A stretch of DNA of 64,000 nt from the NCBI GenBank assembly GCA_020881915.1, contig JAJFPB010000006.1, positions 3,038,001 to 3,102,000 of the forward strand. Direction: 5' to 3'. The DNA comes from Paramyrothecium sp. XJ0827. Lineage: Eukaryota; Ascomycota; Sordariomycetes; Hypocreales; Stachybotryaceae. A program made the translations under genes and the position numbers. Shown here piece after piece: positions 42,907-55,275 of the stretch (positions are counted from its first letter, which is position 1; each line of letters starts with the position of its first letter). Below the pieces are notes generated by a model that saw only the letters and a program-made list of their open reading frames with translations, was not told where the DNA came from and ran no database searches.

Positions 42907-44055
42907 TTACAGGATCATGCACTTCTTGTGGCTGCTCTTTCGGCTGCTGCGGGAGAGAAGAGCAGCGCGAGTAGCGTGCTCAAACACCTCACGGACACCC
43001 TCGTTGGTCTTGGCAGAGCACTCGAGGTACTTGTAGGCACCGATCTTCTTGCGGATCTCCTCACCCTGTGAACGTTTCATGTCAGCCTTGATCTTGGAGC
43101 AAGGGGAAAATGTCATTTCTGCCAAAGTGTTCCCGATTTATATCGGAAAAACCAGACTGAACGACTCGTACAACGACTATAGCTATCGGAGACTTACCTC
43201 TTCGGGCGACACGGGCTTCTGGCTCGTCTTGCGGAGCTCCTCGATCGTCTTCTGGTCGTATCGCAGATCCTTCTTGCAGCCGACAAGGATGATGGGCAGG
43301 CCCTGGCAGAAGTGCAGAACCTCGGAAATCCACTACACAAAAGGACATGGGTTAGTACGTTGTCATCAAATGCGTATAGGCCAAGGAGGCAAGACAGTAC
43401 CTTCTCCTGAACGTTGTCAAGGGAGTCGGGGGAGTCGATGGCGAAGCAGATCAGGATGACGTGGGAGTCGGGGTACGACAAAGGACGAAGACGGTCGTAA
43501 TCCTCCTGGCCAGCCGTATCCCAAAGGGCCAGCTCAACGTGCTTGCCATCAACCTCAACATCGGCAACGTAGTTCTCAAAGACGGTGGGGACGTAGACCT
43601 TGACAGTAGAGTTAGTAACCGAGTATACGCAACTCCAAGATCACGTTTTCCGGCATAAGATGATGCATATCGATGGGAGAGTACGAGGAATGCTAAGTAG
43701 TGTGCAGGGCGTAGTGAAGAAACATGGATCGAGATGCGCAGTGAGTAAAGTCGAGTATTACGACGAAAAGGGTCGAGGCGCAGTTCAAATGACGGGAATG
43801 CCGAGGGAACGGGAGGCCACCGTAAGGACTATCTTACCTCGGGGAAAGTGCCCTTGGAGAAAACGCTGCATCGACTATTAGCACGAGAAAAAGGCAACGA
43901 TGGCTCTGACAACGCGGCTTTGAGGGTGACGATGGGGAGGGCTGGCGGGTTGGCTAGCTTTTGGGGGCGGAGACGACAACAACTCACATCAACAAACAGG
44001 TTTTACCGCAGGCACCATCGCCAACGATGACAAGCTTGCGACGGATCTCAGCCAT
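42907..44055 (-). CDS. RHO1: Rho1 small GTPase
   Basis: Five exons: 44055-43988, 43865-43838 (a 28-nt microexon), 43598-43401, 43332-43198 and 43065-42907, giving 195 residues. P-loop GDGACGKT is at residues 12-19, the effector loop YVPTVFENY, switch [19 protein letters not shown], the guanine site VGCKKDLR and CSAKTNEGV. The C-terminus is basic and ends in CMIL, a prenylation box expected to be geranylgeranylated because of the final Leu. Rho1 activates beta-1,3-glucan synthase and Pkc1 signalling and organises actin at the growing tip. The sequence is very close to the Rho1 consensus, so function is secure. The first two introns are large for this window (122 and 239 bp). Confidence 0.96.
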
Positions 44056-46857
44056 ATTGAAAGGTCGCGCTTAAATTGATCGAAAAATGCGAGGGTGGGG
44101 AGGGAGAGTGTTGGTGAGAAGAGGTGCACGCGGGAGGCGGTTGACGTTGATGATGGAATTGGATGGAGGAGGGAGTTTGGACGCTGGAAGGGAGTTTTGA
44201 AGGTGGAAGGGGAAACCAGCTTTGGAAGTGAATGATTGGGGGGCGGAGCGGAGAGTGGGTGTAGAGAGGCACGGTTCCTCGAGGTTAATCCCAAAGAACA
44301 GGTACCGCGGCCGCAACCACCGGTACATTCGCCAGCTGGGACGGTACGCCGATTCGAGCGGCACGTGTGCGTACGAGCAAAGTATGCCGTGGTGAGGCGC
44401 TAGGTGCTTTGGATTAGTGCAGGTACCTGCGACAACTGGACCGGGGCGCGACAACGGCCTATTATCGGTATCTTACAGGGCAGCGACGGTGAGGCCAAGG
44501 TACCTGTACCCGCCTGACATGTGCAGTCGCAGCGCCCGGCAATAACAATGCACGCCTGGGTTTAGGACGACCGCAGGTAAGGGATGTCTCTCTGAAGGGG
44601 AATATTGGCGGCCCCGTATGATGACGACGTGTGATGAAGACCTTAGCTTCACCTCAGCATATGGTTACCACGACTACTACTACTACTGCTGCTGTACTCA
44701 ATCCAAAGTCAAGGACTGCATTTTGACTAGGTATCTACCTTAGAGGTCAGGTAAGGAAAGCAGAAAGTTGAATGCAAGGTCCCCTTTGCCTCAGGTTAGA
44801 AAATCGTCATGATCCGTGCATTGGTGCCTAGAGGTAGCACTTCCACATGCTGGAAGACGAAGTGCGTACCCGCTATCTTACTTTGCCTTAGGTACCTACC
44901 TTAGTTACCGCGAGCGTCCAGCGAGTTCAGGGCCGATTCGGTTACGCGTACCGCTGCTTAGTCCCTTGTTTCCCAGCCACCGCGGTAACTCTTCAGCCAC
45001 TGCAGTTCAGAAAAGGGAGCAACATACCTTACCTACCATAAGGTAGTTTGAAAACGACTGACAATGACGCTACAAGAAAGGTCTACTGATCGTTGCATAA
45101 TAGTAACATGCATGAAGCCTCAAACACAAGGCATCTGGTAAGGTGGTGCCCTGCCAGGGGGGGCTTTGGTGGGAGTTGTATGCGCTGAGGAACACTGAGG
45201 CCGCCTGTTCAGACAGCGAGAGCCAGGTACCGGTACTTGAGACCGAGTTCCTACTGGATGGACCTTAACCTTGCGACTTCGACACTGACCCAATGGAAAC
45301 GACCAACAACACCTGGCCACGCCCTCTCCCCTTAATCCACCGCCATATTGATGTCGGCCTTGTGAACCCAGCAGATGTACTCTGTAGTCTGCTTGAAGTT
45401 GCTTACAGAGCCGGGAGGGTCTCACAATGGGCGACTCCTGCGCACCAAGCTCGACTCACCGCTCTCCGTCCACGTAATGGACAATACTCGGATCCGATCT
45501 GCATGCCCAGTGCTTAGAATCGAGTCCTTGCTTGATAATGCTGGACAGGTCCCTTGTAGGTTGCCTGGCCTGCAGTAGGCGCCGTGATCCGAGTGCCGGC
45601 TCCAGCAACCTCACCACCTCGTACCTTTCATGACTTCAGTGCCAACAGGCAACCCGCAATTAGCTGACCAAGGGGCTGTCGTCTGACCTAAGGACATCTT
45701 ATTTGCTGCTTCAGTTTGACCCAGAAGCAAAATCCGTACTTGCAGCTCGCAATTCGAGCTCACCCCCACGTTATCACATGAAACGACGGCTCCTTTGCTC
45801 GCATTCGGTATCATTTGAGCTACTGCAGCAGCACACTTTTCCGTCATTTGATGTCCAGGTCGGCCCGCGTCTCTCTTAGACCTCTAAGCTCTGTATATTG
45901 GAACTTCCCCAGCACAATCTTCAAGTCCAGATATCCGTCCACCTCTGTCTTGTTTTAGCCGGATTTCCTGAAGAATGCTGAAACTGTTACGGACTTCGCA
46001 AGCCTTGGGCAACCTGCAGCTAGGTCTAATGCCTGTCAAGCTGGGACATGGGTCCGGCGTCCTATGAACGTGCGTCTGGTCGTACACACTGCGGCACCCA
46101 CAAATAGGAGAAGCTGCCATGTGACTGGTTCCATCGTCTGCCTGTGCGGGACCCCATAGTCCTACTGGAGATTTGGCATGTCCCAAATCTAGGACTTGGT
46201 CGCGAGACTTGGACGATCGCATGCACGTTGACGCCTTATCAATACGACACTCATACGTAGTCCGCACTGTTTGAACATGAATGTTGACATTTGAATCTCA
46301 GGGCGTCACACTTTACAGTGTACCGCTGGATTGTTATTGTGTCATGTTCTCCCCAGAAAACGCTGCCGTTGGTCGTGAACGCAGTCTCTCAAACGAGAAC
46401 CGTTTGATTCTTTGACTGGATGAGACCAAAGCGGTGCGTCTGAATGATGAAGTGGACTTTTGAATGAACCCCCCTTGCCAGACTTGTGATGATACCGAAG
46501 TCCCTGACCATTGTTGATCATGATCTTTAATGGTTCCAGAAAACACGGCCGTGCATCCCATCTTCACCTGCACAGGAAGCTTGGGAGATACCCGCCGTAC
46601 GTACCTCTGTACTTTAGACCTTACTTCGATTATGTAAGGAAGCAGACCCACTCAGCCTGTCGTTGATTGGCTTAGCAACAACAGCGAATTGTTCCACGCG
46701 ATGCCCTGGGAGAATTTCACGTATCTAAGAATCTGAACTATCAATCACGAGCCGTGAAGTTCCCGGCCTCGACAGCACAGCCAAGCCCAATTGGCCGCAG
46801 CTCGGCAGACAACCACACGGAACCTGCAACTAGCTGCTTCCGCTGCACTTCATCGCA
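44056..46857. other. 2.8-kb gene-free region rich in the dispersed motif
   Basis: It starts with the RHO1 promoter. Several copies of the GGTACCTACCTTA/TACCTTACC motif occur at 44729-44755, 44886-44904 and 45024-45047, and a CTA/CTG trinucleotide run lies at 44671-44695. Frames are short and random in character on both strands. The last 60 bp precede the mitochondrial ribosomal gene. Confidence 0.5.
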
Positions 46858-48037
46858 ATGCAGAAGCTCGCCAAGCGTGTCGCCCAGGCCGAGCGCCAGG
46901 CCGCCCGACGGTTAGCCAAGGAGCAGAAGAACGCAGACACCTACTCGCGAATCCGGTTCAGGCAGGCCGCCGCCGATGCCAACGACGAGATCCGGAAGAA
47001 CATCAAGAACTCCCGCCTAGCCAGGCAGGAAGCCTGGGAGCTTGGTCCTGTCGCCCCGAAGCGCGATCTCGGCATCGAACCCTACGATGCGCTCAGCGGC
47101 TACCTGCGCACCGACTGGACCAACCAGGGCACCTACAGGCCCAAGCAAAAGATTGTCGAGAAGAGATGTGCCTGGGCCGGTGGCTCGAAGCAGCTCAACC
47201 TTGCCCCGAAGGATCGTGTGGTCATTCTCGACGGACCAGACAAGGGTAAAATCGACAAGATCAAGGACGTAGATACAATGACCGGAACTGTGACCCTGGA
47301 AAACTGCCACCATGTAAGGATTGATGCCTCAATGCGCTACGTGAGCAATTCGGTATTAACTTGTATGTTACTAGGCTATCACCAGCGGCTCCCTCAATTC
47401 CGTTCAACTCAACGCACTACCCCTTCCAGTCTCATCAGTGCGCCTTGTGTACCCAATCATGAACCCGGAGACGGGCATCACACGAGACGTCATCATCAAC
47501 GAACTCAAAGCCGTACCCCCAACTATGGACTCACCGAACATGGATTTCAACCGGTGGACTTTTGGCAACAAGTGGGACCGACTCGTCCCCAGCCTGAACA
47601 TGGTCATTCCATGGCCAGAAACCGTGCCCCCCGAGCTCAAAACCAAGGCCGGCGACACAGTCCGCGAGCGAGTCGAGGAGCGCACATTCTTCTACGGCCT
47701 GCTCTCGCCACCGATGCCCGAGTCCGTCCTGGACGAGCTGCGAAACAGGTACTCCAAGTTCCGTACCCGCCACGAGCCGTGGTACATCCAGAAGAAGGAG
47801 GCCGAGGAGGCGACCAAGAACAGGCGCAAATTGCTGCTCAAGACGATGCAGACGCCGCTCGAGGAGTTCCACGAGAAGCGGCGCGCGGACAGGGCAGCCC
47901 AGGGCGAGCCGGAGCTCTCGGACGCCATGCTGGAGAAGCTGGGCGAGATTATTGCAAAGAACAAGACGGCCGCACTTCACGAGGCTGGTGTAACGGAAGT
48001 TTCTTCAGCGACCCCTGCGGCACCCGGACCCCAATAG
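46858..48037 (+). CDS. MRPL40: Mitochondrial ribosomal protein uL24m (yeast Mrpl40 type)
   Basis: Exons 46858-47313 and 47375-48037 give 372 residues. The N-terminus is strongly basic and suited to mitochondrial import. The KOW fold covers about 115-190: KDRVVILDGPDKGKIDKIKD, then TGTVTLENCHH across the splice site, and SSVRLVYPIMNPETG. A fungal-specific C-terminal extension follows, with FNRWTFGNKWDRLVPSLN in shortened view and a charged helix (QKKEAEEATKNRRKLLLK). uL24m binds 23S-type rRNA in the large mitoribosomal subunit near the exit tunnel. The intron falls inside the KOW domain and has GTAAGG and CTAG borders. The start at 46858 is the first ATG with a basic presequence. Confidence 0.88.
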
Positions 48038-49608
48038 AGACGTTTAGGTGGATATTCAGGGGAATTGGAAAAGGAGGGTGCTGGGCAACTAGAAGAGAAG
48101 GCCGTGTAACCATATATGTCCATTACTGTATATTAATGAAGCAAACCGGGCCGCATAGAACCATTTCTAAACCTTTTACGCTTTCAAACTCCGTTTGAAC
48201 TGAACCTGGTCGAATGCTTCTGCTCAAGTTGACTTCCACTTCACGACCTATCAAAGACAGAAAGCTCCGCTCGATCAGCTGTCTGATACATCAAAGGCCC
48301 TTTGCAAACTTCCACAATGGCTTGTAGCTAGGTCGCCCAATAAATTAGATCACGTGGTTTTGGAAATCCATGGAACCTCGGCCCTGAGAATGCCCTGTCA
48401 CTTCGAGGCGTCGTGAGTCTCTGAATTGCTAGCACCCAATACACCAAACCTCCGATGCCTTACATGGGCCGTGGCCCTAAGTGCGGTACACTCGACTTGA
48501 CGAACTTCACTCAACTGAATGGAAGCAGGACCGGGCTCGTTTTGGTCAATGTGGATAGCCAGACAGTAAGAATATCTACTGCCCTGCTAGACGGACACTT
48601 GACAATAGAGCTCTCTGCTTTGTCCGCGGCTTCAGTGGCATCACTCAAGTGACCAAATCGGGCCGTTCAACGATATCTAGCACTGATGGAGGCGGTATCT
48701 AGTGTAGAGTTGTTTGACGCCCATAGCTTCGTCCGTATCCGGGCAGGACCAGGTGATTCTGGGCTCTACTCTTGTTTTGAAGCACCTATTTCGTAGACAA
48801 CCAAAGATGGACGAACCAATCTTCTTCTACTTGTTCCGTGGCCCCAGGGAGCTGAAAAATCCTTCCCCAATCATGACACATCTTGCCTTTGTACTGGCTA
48901 TGGCCGAGATGTGCACTTAGTGGTGGCCTTTAGGCATGCTGATGTGTTCTTTTCTGAGTCTGCGGCTTGGCTTATGGAGTTTAGGTCCAAGAAAACCTCC
49001 GAGACCTGCCGTTTAGGGGTTGGTATTTTGCGTGGTATTTCTCTTAAAAGAACTGTATCGACGTGTTACAGGTTGCAGGTTTGGTTATGGTGTGCTCTTA
49101 CACGCACAAAGGCGAAGCCAACGGAAGTTGCCGGCCGTGCAAATTGCTAATTGGTCTGCTTTACAGTTCTTGAAGAAATCTGAGAATATTGGTAGTTTTG
49201 TTCAACACATCAGGGTTTCCTTTTTGCACAATTTGAGCACTTGTTATATACCCCCCAAAAACCAAAGACTACAGAACCTAGTCGCCATATACAGCCATTC
49301 AGGTAGATACATATGCGCTGAAGATTTAAAGTTTGGCGATAGCATCTGCCAAAAGATAAGATAACGACGCCAGGGCTCCACCAAAAAGACAGCTGCGATG
49401 GACCCCTCCCCCGCACACCCATAGCAACCCTCGGCCTATCTAGGTAAAGGTAGACCAGTTCCAAGTATAAGTGCGGCCTTCCGATGTACGGAATCTCAGA
49501 TTTCTCATTTTAATTTCCTTTTGTTTTCCGGGAATTCCAACGAACCGTCTGGACGATTGCCCAGCCTCCACCACCCAGCACATCGAGCTTCGACGCCCTC
49601 CAGCTGCC
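48038..49608. other. Spacer upstream of UreG
   Basis: 1,571 bp; the 3' end of the mitoribosomal gene and the UreG promoter. No gene, RNA or repeat recognised beyond a single short copy of the GGTAAAGGTAG motif at 49443-49453. Confidence 0.45.
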
Positions 49609-50439
49609 ATGGCCCACACGCACTCCCACGACGGCCCTGCCCACTCCCACTCCCACGAGGGCGGCTTCAACGCCCAGGAGCACGGCCACTCGCACGAGAT
49701 CCTCGACGGGCCCGGCAGCTACCTGGGCCGAGAGATGCCCATCGTCGAGGGCCGCGATTGGACCGACCGCGCCTTCACCATCGGCATCGGCGGGCCCGTC
49801 GGCTCCGGCAAGACGGCGCTGATGCTGGCCCTGTGCCTGGCCCTGCGTGACAAGTACAACCTCGCTGCCGTCACCAACGACATCTTCACCCGCGAGGACG
49901 CCGAGTTCCTGACCCGCCACGCCGCCCTGCCCCCGGACCGCATCCGCGCCATCGAGACGGGCGGCTGCCCCCACGCCGCCGTGCGCGAGGACATCTCGGC
50001 CAACCTCGCCGCCCTCGAGGACCTGCACCGCCAGTTCGGCACCGACCTGCTGCTCATCGAGTCCGGCGGCGACAACCTCGCCGCCAACTACTCCCGCGAG
50101 CTCGCCGACTTCATCATCTACGTCATTGACGTGAGCGGCGGCGACAAGGTGCCCCGCAAGGGCGGCCCCGGCATCACGCAGAGCGACCTGCTCGTCGTCA
50201 ACAAGACGGACCTGGCCGAGGCCGTCGGCGCCGACCTGGGCGTCATGGAGAGGGACGCCAGGAAGATGCGCGAGGGCGGCCCCACCGTCTTCGCCCAGGT
50301 GAAGAAGGACGTCGGCGTGGATCACATTGTCAACCTCATGATAAGCGCCTGGAAGGCCAGCGGTGCCGAGAGCGAAAGGAAGAGCAAGGGCGGCCCGCAA
50401 CCGACGCCCGGGCTCGATGCTTTACAACCATCGGTGTAG
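49609..50439 (+). CDS. ureG: Urease accessory GTPase UreG
   Basis: Intronless, 276 residues. The N-terminus is His-rich ([16 protein letters not shown], and HGHSH), a nickel-binding tail seen in eukaryotic and some bacterial UreG. The SIMIBI GTPase core follows: P-loop GGPVGSGKT at 61-69, the nickel-coordinating Cys-Pro-His at 120-122, ESGGDN for the G3 region and NKTD for base recognition. It forms a GTP-dependent complex with UreD and UreF that delivers nickel to urease in the cytosol. No other urease gene is in the window. It is the most GC-rich gene here in third positions, in line with its conservation, and not evidence of transfer. The length is longer than bacterial UreG because of the His-rich tail. 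Confidence 0.95.
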   Translation: MAHTHSHDGPAHSHSHEGGFNAQEHGHSHEILDGPGSYLGREMPIVEGRDWTDRAFTIGIGGPVGSGKTALMLALCLALRDKYNLAAVTNDIFTREDAEFLTRHAALPPDRIRAIETGGCPHAAVREDISANLAALEDLHRQFGTDLLLIESGGDNLAANYSRELADFIIYVIDVSGGDKVPRKGGPGITQSDLLVVNKTDLAEAVGADLGVMERDARKMREGGPTVFAQVKKDVGVDHIVNLMISAWKASGAESERKSKGGPQPTPGLDALQPSV

Positions 50440-50530
50440 GAGAACAAAAGAATGTAGCTAATTAACCAAAATAAGCGCCTGTAATTCTATCTACCTTGGA
50501 AACATCAGAGTCGTGATCTAGCTTTTTTCG

Positions 50531-53040
50531 TCATTCCATCATGGCGTCCCCATCCTGAGGCTCGCTTTCGGCAGAATACTCCAGCAGCGGGCCTTGCAAA
50601 GCCGCCGCGTTGCGTGGCCATACCCTCTTGTAGAGGCTGACGCCGACTGCATCCTGCGGGTTGATGCGGCCGTCAAACGTAGCCTTGAAGTATCCGTGAG
50701 TGCCCAATGCCTCCTTCATGAAACCGCTGCGTCCCCTCCTGGTCCACAGCGGGAGGGCCTTGAACCACTCCACATCCTCGCGGTTGAAGAACATGTACCG
50801 CACCGTCACCACCTTCTTGTGGATGTGGTATGGGTGTCCGGTCAAGATGATACGCTTGGCCACGACCCTGGACGTGGATGGTGGAAGGGCAGTGCCAGTG
50901 GCGATGAGGGAAAGGCCAGTCTTTGGTCCGTCCTCGCTTTGAGCCTCCTCTTCCGTAGTCCTCTTGAAGAAAAGCACCGGGACCGCGCCCCATGTGATGG
51001 GACCCATGAAGGTGGCAATAGCAGACTGACCTGGGTGTAGGTATCGACAGTACTTGTGCACATCGTTGGGTGTCTGACCGGGCTGAGAGAACAGCGGCTT
51101 CACCACCATTCGGCGCGGTCCGCACTGGACAATGAGTTCCTCCTTCGACTTGATAGCCTTTGTGTAGTCGGTGCTGAGGTTGATGAGGTAGTTCAGGGCA
51201 GTCTTCTTGTTCTCGTGTCGCAGCAGCGAGAAGAGTGTGACGGGTTTGCTTGGGTCATACGACTTTTCCATCACAGCGGGAACGCCCTTCACGTAGACGT
51301 GGACCCGAGTGCCCGGCTCGACACCGCCGGCCAGAGCCTCCCGAGTTGCGCGCGTCCGGGAAGATTGGTAGTCGGGAACTTGTAGTAGACGCCTCCACTC
51401 TTCAGGCTCATGAGCTCGGTCCTCATCTTCCTGCCACGGGCTGGTTCGCAGGCTCTTCAGACCGCGATACCTCGCCAACCTCTCGCGCGCATTCATGTCG
51501 GGCTGCAGCTCAATCTCATCAGGGAATTCCCTGTCGTCGTCTGCCTCGTCACGCTTCTTTGCTCGGTATTGCGCAAACTGCGCCGCATCCTCTTCCTCAT
51601 CGGGCTCCATCATCTCTGATTGGGGATATTCGGAGACGGCAGCTTCCGTGGGCTCAGGCTGCGCATAGCCTTCGACGCCGTCCTCAGGAGCTGCCTCATC
51701 CTCCTCAAACTGATCCGCATCATCCATCTCCAAGTCCTCCATGTCGGACTCGGAATCAGAGATGTCTTCCAGATACCACGCCGACTGGTATTTGGAGGTA
51801 CCCTTAGGCACCCGCTTCTTGGCTACTTGATCCTCAGGCTCGTCTTCTGAGAAGTAATGGTGATCGTCCAACAACACGCCCTTCTTGGCGGCGCTCATCG
51901 TTGACATAGCACCATCGTTGTCATCGTCAGCGTCCATGATGACCTCGTCAGGCGCAAGCTCGTCTAAATCGTCCCTATCATCTGTGGGTTCATCCAAGAC
52001 CTTCTCTTCCGAGTCGGTGACGACAACGTCCTCGCCCTTCTTCTTGCTATGCTTTGGTAGCGGGGCTGCTACAATCTTTTCAATTTGATACGTTCCCCAA
52101 TCACCAATCTGGACGAGACGATCGGCCTTCAAGCCCCGACCCCTAACCACGCCTGTGATGACGGTAGAGTCGGAGTCGGAATAGGCGAATTTGATGTTCT
52201 CAGCAAGCATCCAACTTCGCTCCTCCCTCCACCGAACGCCCTTCGGAGTTGTGCTGCAGAGCGAGCGCATCAAATTTGAGCACTCCTGGCGGTTCTCAAG
52301 GCTGTAAAGCTTCTCTTGCTCGGGGTGGAAATGGGTAATGAACGACTTCAGGGAGCCCATAACTCCCGGGCGCTGTTTTGCTGGCTCAACCTTTTCCAGG
52401 TCCTTGACAACTGTGAATAAAGTTGACAAACCCTGGCTCTCGACGCTTCGCAAGATCAACTCTCCCACCTCGTCCACCTCGGTAACGGCCGACAGAATAA
52501 TGACGACAAAGTCTGCAACCCGTGCGGCGTCGAGGCAGGCGTTGAGGTCTCTCTTGAGTGGAATGTATTGCAACTTCTGCTTGAAGCGATCGACCTGAAC
52601 CTGAACGTTTCCTTCCTGGGTCGGTGTCTCGATGTCAAGGCTACCGTTGAGCTGCTTGACTGCATCTTTGGCGTCAACCCCAGCGCACAATGGGATGACG
52701 GCGACAACTCTCGGCGCAGCATTCTGGCCAGTGAAGACGGAGGTTTCCTTCAGGTGTTCCTTGTGCTTAGCCAGGCGAGCCTGCTTGGCCTGGTTGCGAC
52801 GCTCGAACTTCGACATGACGTGTTGGTGGGGGGTTCTTCTCTGTCCACGCTCGTCGGGGACTCGGCCTGTCGGGAAAAAATCAAAAATGTCAGTCTGCAA
52901 TAATTTTAGTGGTGTAACAGCGGTGGCCTACCCTTGGCACGATCTCTCAGTTCATGCTTCGACGCAGCCTTTGACTTGAACGGCTTGTGCGCAACCTTTG
53001 TCGTCGGGCGATGCGAATGGGAAGCCACGGCGGCCGGCAT
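50531..53040 (-). CDS. TSR1: Tsr1, 40S ribosome maturation factor (translational GTPase-like)
   Basis: Exons 53040-52932 and 52866-50531 give 814 residues. The N-terminus is basic and His/Lys-rich (ASHSHRPTTKVAHKPFKSKA). A GTPase-like domain follows with degenerate nucleotide motifs, as known for Tsr1. An AARP2CN-type region sits at about 240-300, and long acidic inserts (about 300-470) with DEPTDDRDDLDELAPDE. The C-terminal DUF663/EF-Tu-like block includes MGPITWGAVPVLFFKR and KRIILTGHPYHIHKK. Tsr1 blocks premature subunit joining on late pre-40S particles, and it is essential in yeast. The intron is 65 bp and needed to reach the conserved N-terminus. It shares a short divergent promoter with UTP7. 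Confidence 0.93.
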
Positions 53041-53296
53041 CTTGCTGTCACCACCAGCTTTGAATCGGAACGGTAGGGAAGCCAGATTGGGTCGAACGAA
53101 CGAATTAATTCGGACGCTGGGTGTCTGGGGATGGTGGGATGGCAGTTGTCGCCGCCGGTGTTAGCGAATGGAGGGGTTAGATTTTTCTGTGTGACGCTTA
53201 TCTTATCGATAACGATGGCTGTAGAAATTTTGTGAGGCTGGCCCAACTTTTGATCGCCCGTCGTCTCTCCAACCTGGCGACCCAGCACTGCACACC
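53041..53296. promoter_or_regulatory. Bidirectional promoter TSR1/UTP7 with GATA-type palindrome
   Basis: 256 bp between the two start codons. A perfect palindrome TTATCGATAA lies at 53203-53212, with a further CTTATC immediately before it at 53197-53202. The same palindrome occurs in the Arp11/GEN1 divergent promoter and nowhere else that I noticed. Confidence 0.6.
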
Positions 53297-55007
53297 ATGG
53301 AAGTCGACACGATTGACCAGCCGATCACCGAGGTCCGGGACAATGGCGCTGTGGCCGTTAAGAGCACGAGGACTCAGCTCATGCCTCGCCATGAGCGGGA
53401 GAGGCTGCGTCGATTGAGGGAGGCTAACAAGGCGTACGGTCGCGGCCAGAAGATCAACACCAAGCAAATCAGAGACAAGAAGCTGCGCAGTAATCTCAGG
53501 CGACTCGAGGGCAAATACCAGGATGCAACCATCAGAGCCAAGGATGCCGAGATTCTCCTGGAGAACACTGGCGGCTTTCTCGAGCCTGAAGCCGAGCTTG
53601 AGCGAACCTACAAAGTGCGACAAGACGAAATCGCCCAGGACGTCGCGGTCGGAACAGCAAAGAAGCGCTTCGAGTTGAAACTGGATGCTTTGGGCCCTTA
53701 TGTGTGCGACTTCACGAGGAACGGCCGCGAGCTGCTCCTGGCCGGCCGAAAGGGCCATGTCGCGACCATGGACTGGCGCGAGGGCAAGCTGGGCTGCGAA
53801 ATCCAGCTGGGCGAGACGGTGCGCGATGCAAAGTGGCTGCACAACAACCAATACTTTGCGGTTTCGCAAAAGAAATACGTCTACATCTACGACCGCAATG
53901 GCGTGGAGTTGCATTGTCTGAGGAAGCACATGGAGGTCACCCAGATGGAGTTCCTGCCCTACCACTTTCTTCTGGCAACCATTGTGAGTTGGATCTCTAT
54001 GACAACTACGCCATCAAGATATCTAACTTGTATAGGGAACTGTTGGATTACTGAAATATCAAGACACATCAACTGGTCAGCTAGTCGCTGAGTTGCCGAC
54101 GAGGTTAGGCCAGCCAATGTCCATGACTCAAAATCCCTGGAACGCCGTGCTGCACGTCGGTCATCAGAATGGCACCGTGACACTCTGGTCACCAAACTCA
54201 GCAGAGCCTCTGGTGAAGCTGTTGGCGCACAAGGGACCTGTTCGGTCATTGGCAGTGGATCGTGAGGGCCGTTACATGGTGTCTGCTGGGCAGGACCAGA
54301 AGATGGCTGTCTGGGATATTCGCATGTTCAAGGAGGTCAACAGCTACTTCACGCGGCAACCGGCATCGTCTGTTGCCATCTCAGATACCGGCCTCACCGC
54401 TGTCGGCTGGGGCACGCAGACGACGATTTGGAGAGGATTGTTCAACAAGAATAACCCTGTTCAAGAAAAGGTGCAAAGTCCTTACATGGCCTGGGGCGGT
54501 GAAGGAAAGCGCATTGAGCGAGTGCGATGGTGTCCCTTCGAGGATGTTCTGGGCGTTGGCCACGACCAGGGCTTCTCGTCCATCATCGTTCCCGGCGCCG
54601 GTGAAGCCAACTTCGACGCGCTGGAGGCCAACCCCTTCGAGACTGCCAAGCAGAGACAGGAGTCCGAGGTCAAGGGTCTGCTGAACAAGCTGCAGCCCGA
54701 GATGATCGCCCTCGACCCCAACTTCATCGGCAACCTGGACCTGAGATCGGAGAAGCAGCGGCGCGCCGAGAAGGACCTGGACGCGCCGGCGACGGACATC
54801 GCGGAGGAGATCCGCAACCGCGCAAGAGGCAAGAACGGCGCCCTGAAGAAGTACCTGAGGAAGCAGAGGAAGAAGAACATCATCGACGAGAAGCGCATGA
54901 GGGTGGACGAGATCTGGAACGAGCAGCAGAAGAAGAACGACAAGAAGCGCAAGGAGGTCGAGGCCGACATTGGCCCGGCGCTGTCGAGGTTCGCCAAGAA
55001 GGAGTAA
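53297..55007 (+). CDS. UTP7: Utp7, WD40 subunit of the small-subunit processome
   Basis: Exons 53297-53983 and 54036-55007 give 552 residues. The N-terminal 110 residues are basic and helical (MPRHERERLRRLREANKAYGRGQKI, shortened). WD40 repeats cover about 135-420, with blades visible as GREL..GRKGHVATMDW, VRSLAVDREGRYMVSAGQDQKMAVWDI and TAVGWGTQTTIW. Then comes the BING4/WDR46 C-terminal domain (NPFETAKQRQESEVKGLLNKL in shortened view, PEMIALDP) and a Lys-rich tail. Utp7 acts in the 90S pre-ribosome during 18S rRNA processing in the nucleolus. The intron has a GTGAGT donor and CTAAC branch. It pairs head to head with TSR1, which acts later in the same subunit pathway. Confidence 0.94.
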
Positions 55008-55275
55008 TCGAAGTGGGCATCAGCTGTGAGGAAAAAGTTCATGTACATACCCCATCGCTGGATTCAGAACGGACGCGGTGTTATGGCGCTTCTTGTGCTT
55101 TTGACATAACTATCATTCATGAACCTTCTATATGCCTTATCCGTGCTTTTGACCTGCCGTATGTACGCCTCAATGAGTATCTCTATATCAATCAGACTTT
55201 CCCCCCCCCCCACAATGAAACACGCCAGCCGTAACGAGAGTTTCCCCCTGCCTCGTGTGTCGCCGCTCCTCCCAC
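55008..55275. other. Convergent 3' region UTP7/PTH2
   Basis: 268 bp between facing stops, with an 11-base C run near 55200. No gene. Confidence 0.5.

Noticed and set aside
49510..50400. 296-codon frame on the minus strand
   Set aside because: Antisense to UreG, with repetitive Val/Gly/Ala content. A shadow of GC-rich third positions.
55201..55211. C run as a possible functional signal
   Set aside because: A homopolymer in a 3' region, also a common place for sequencing length errors.
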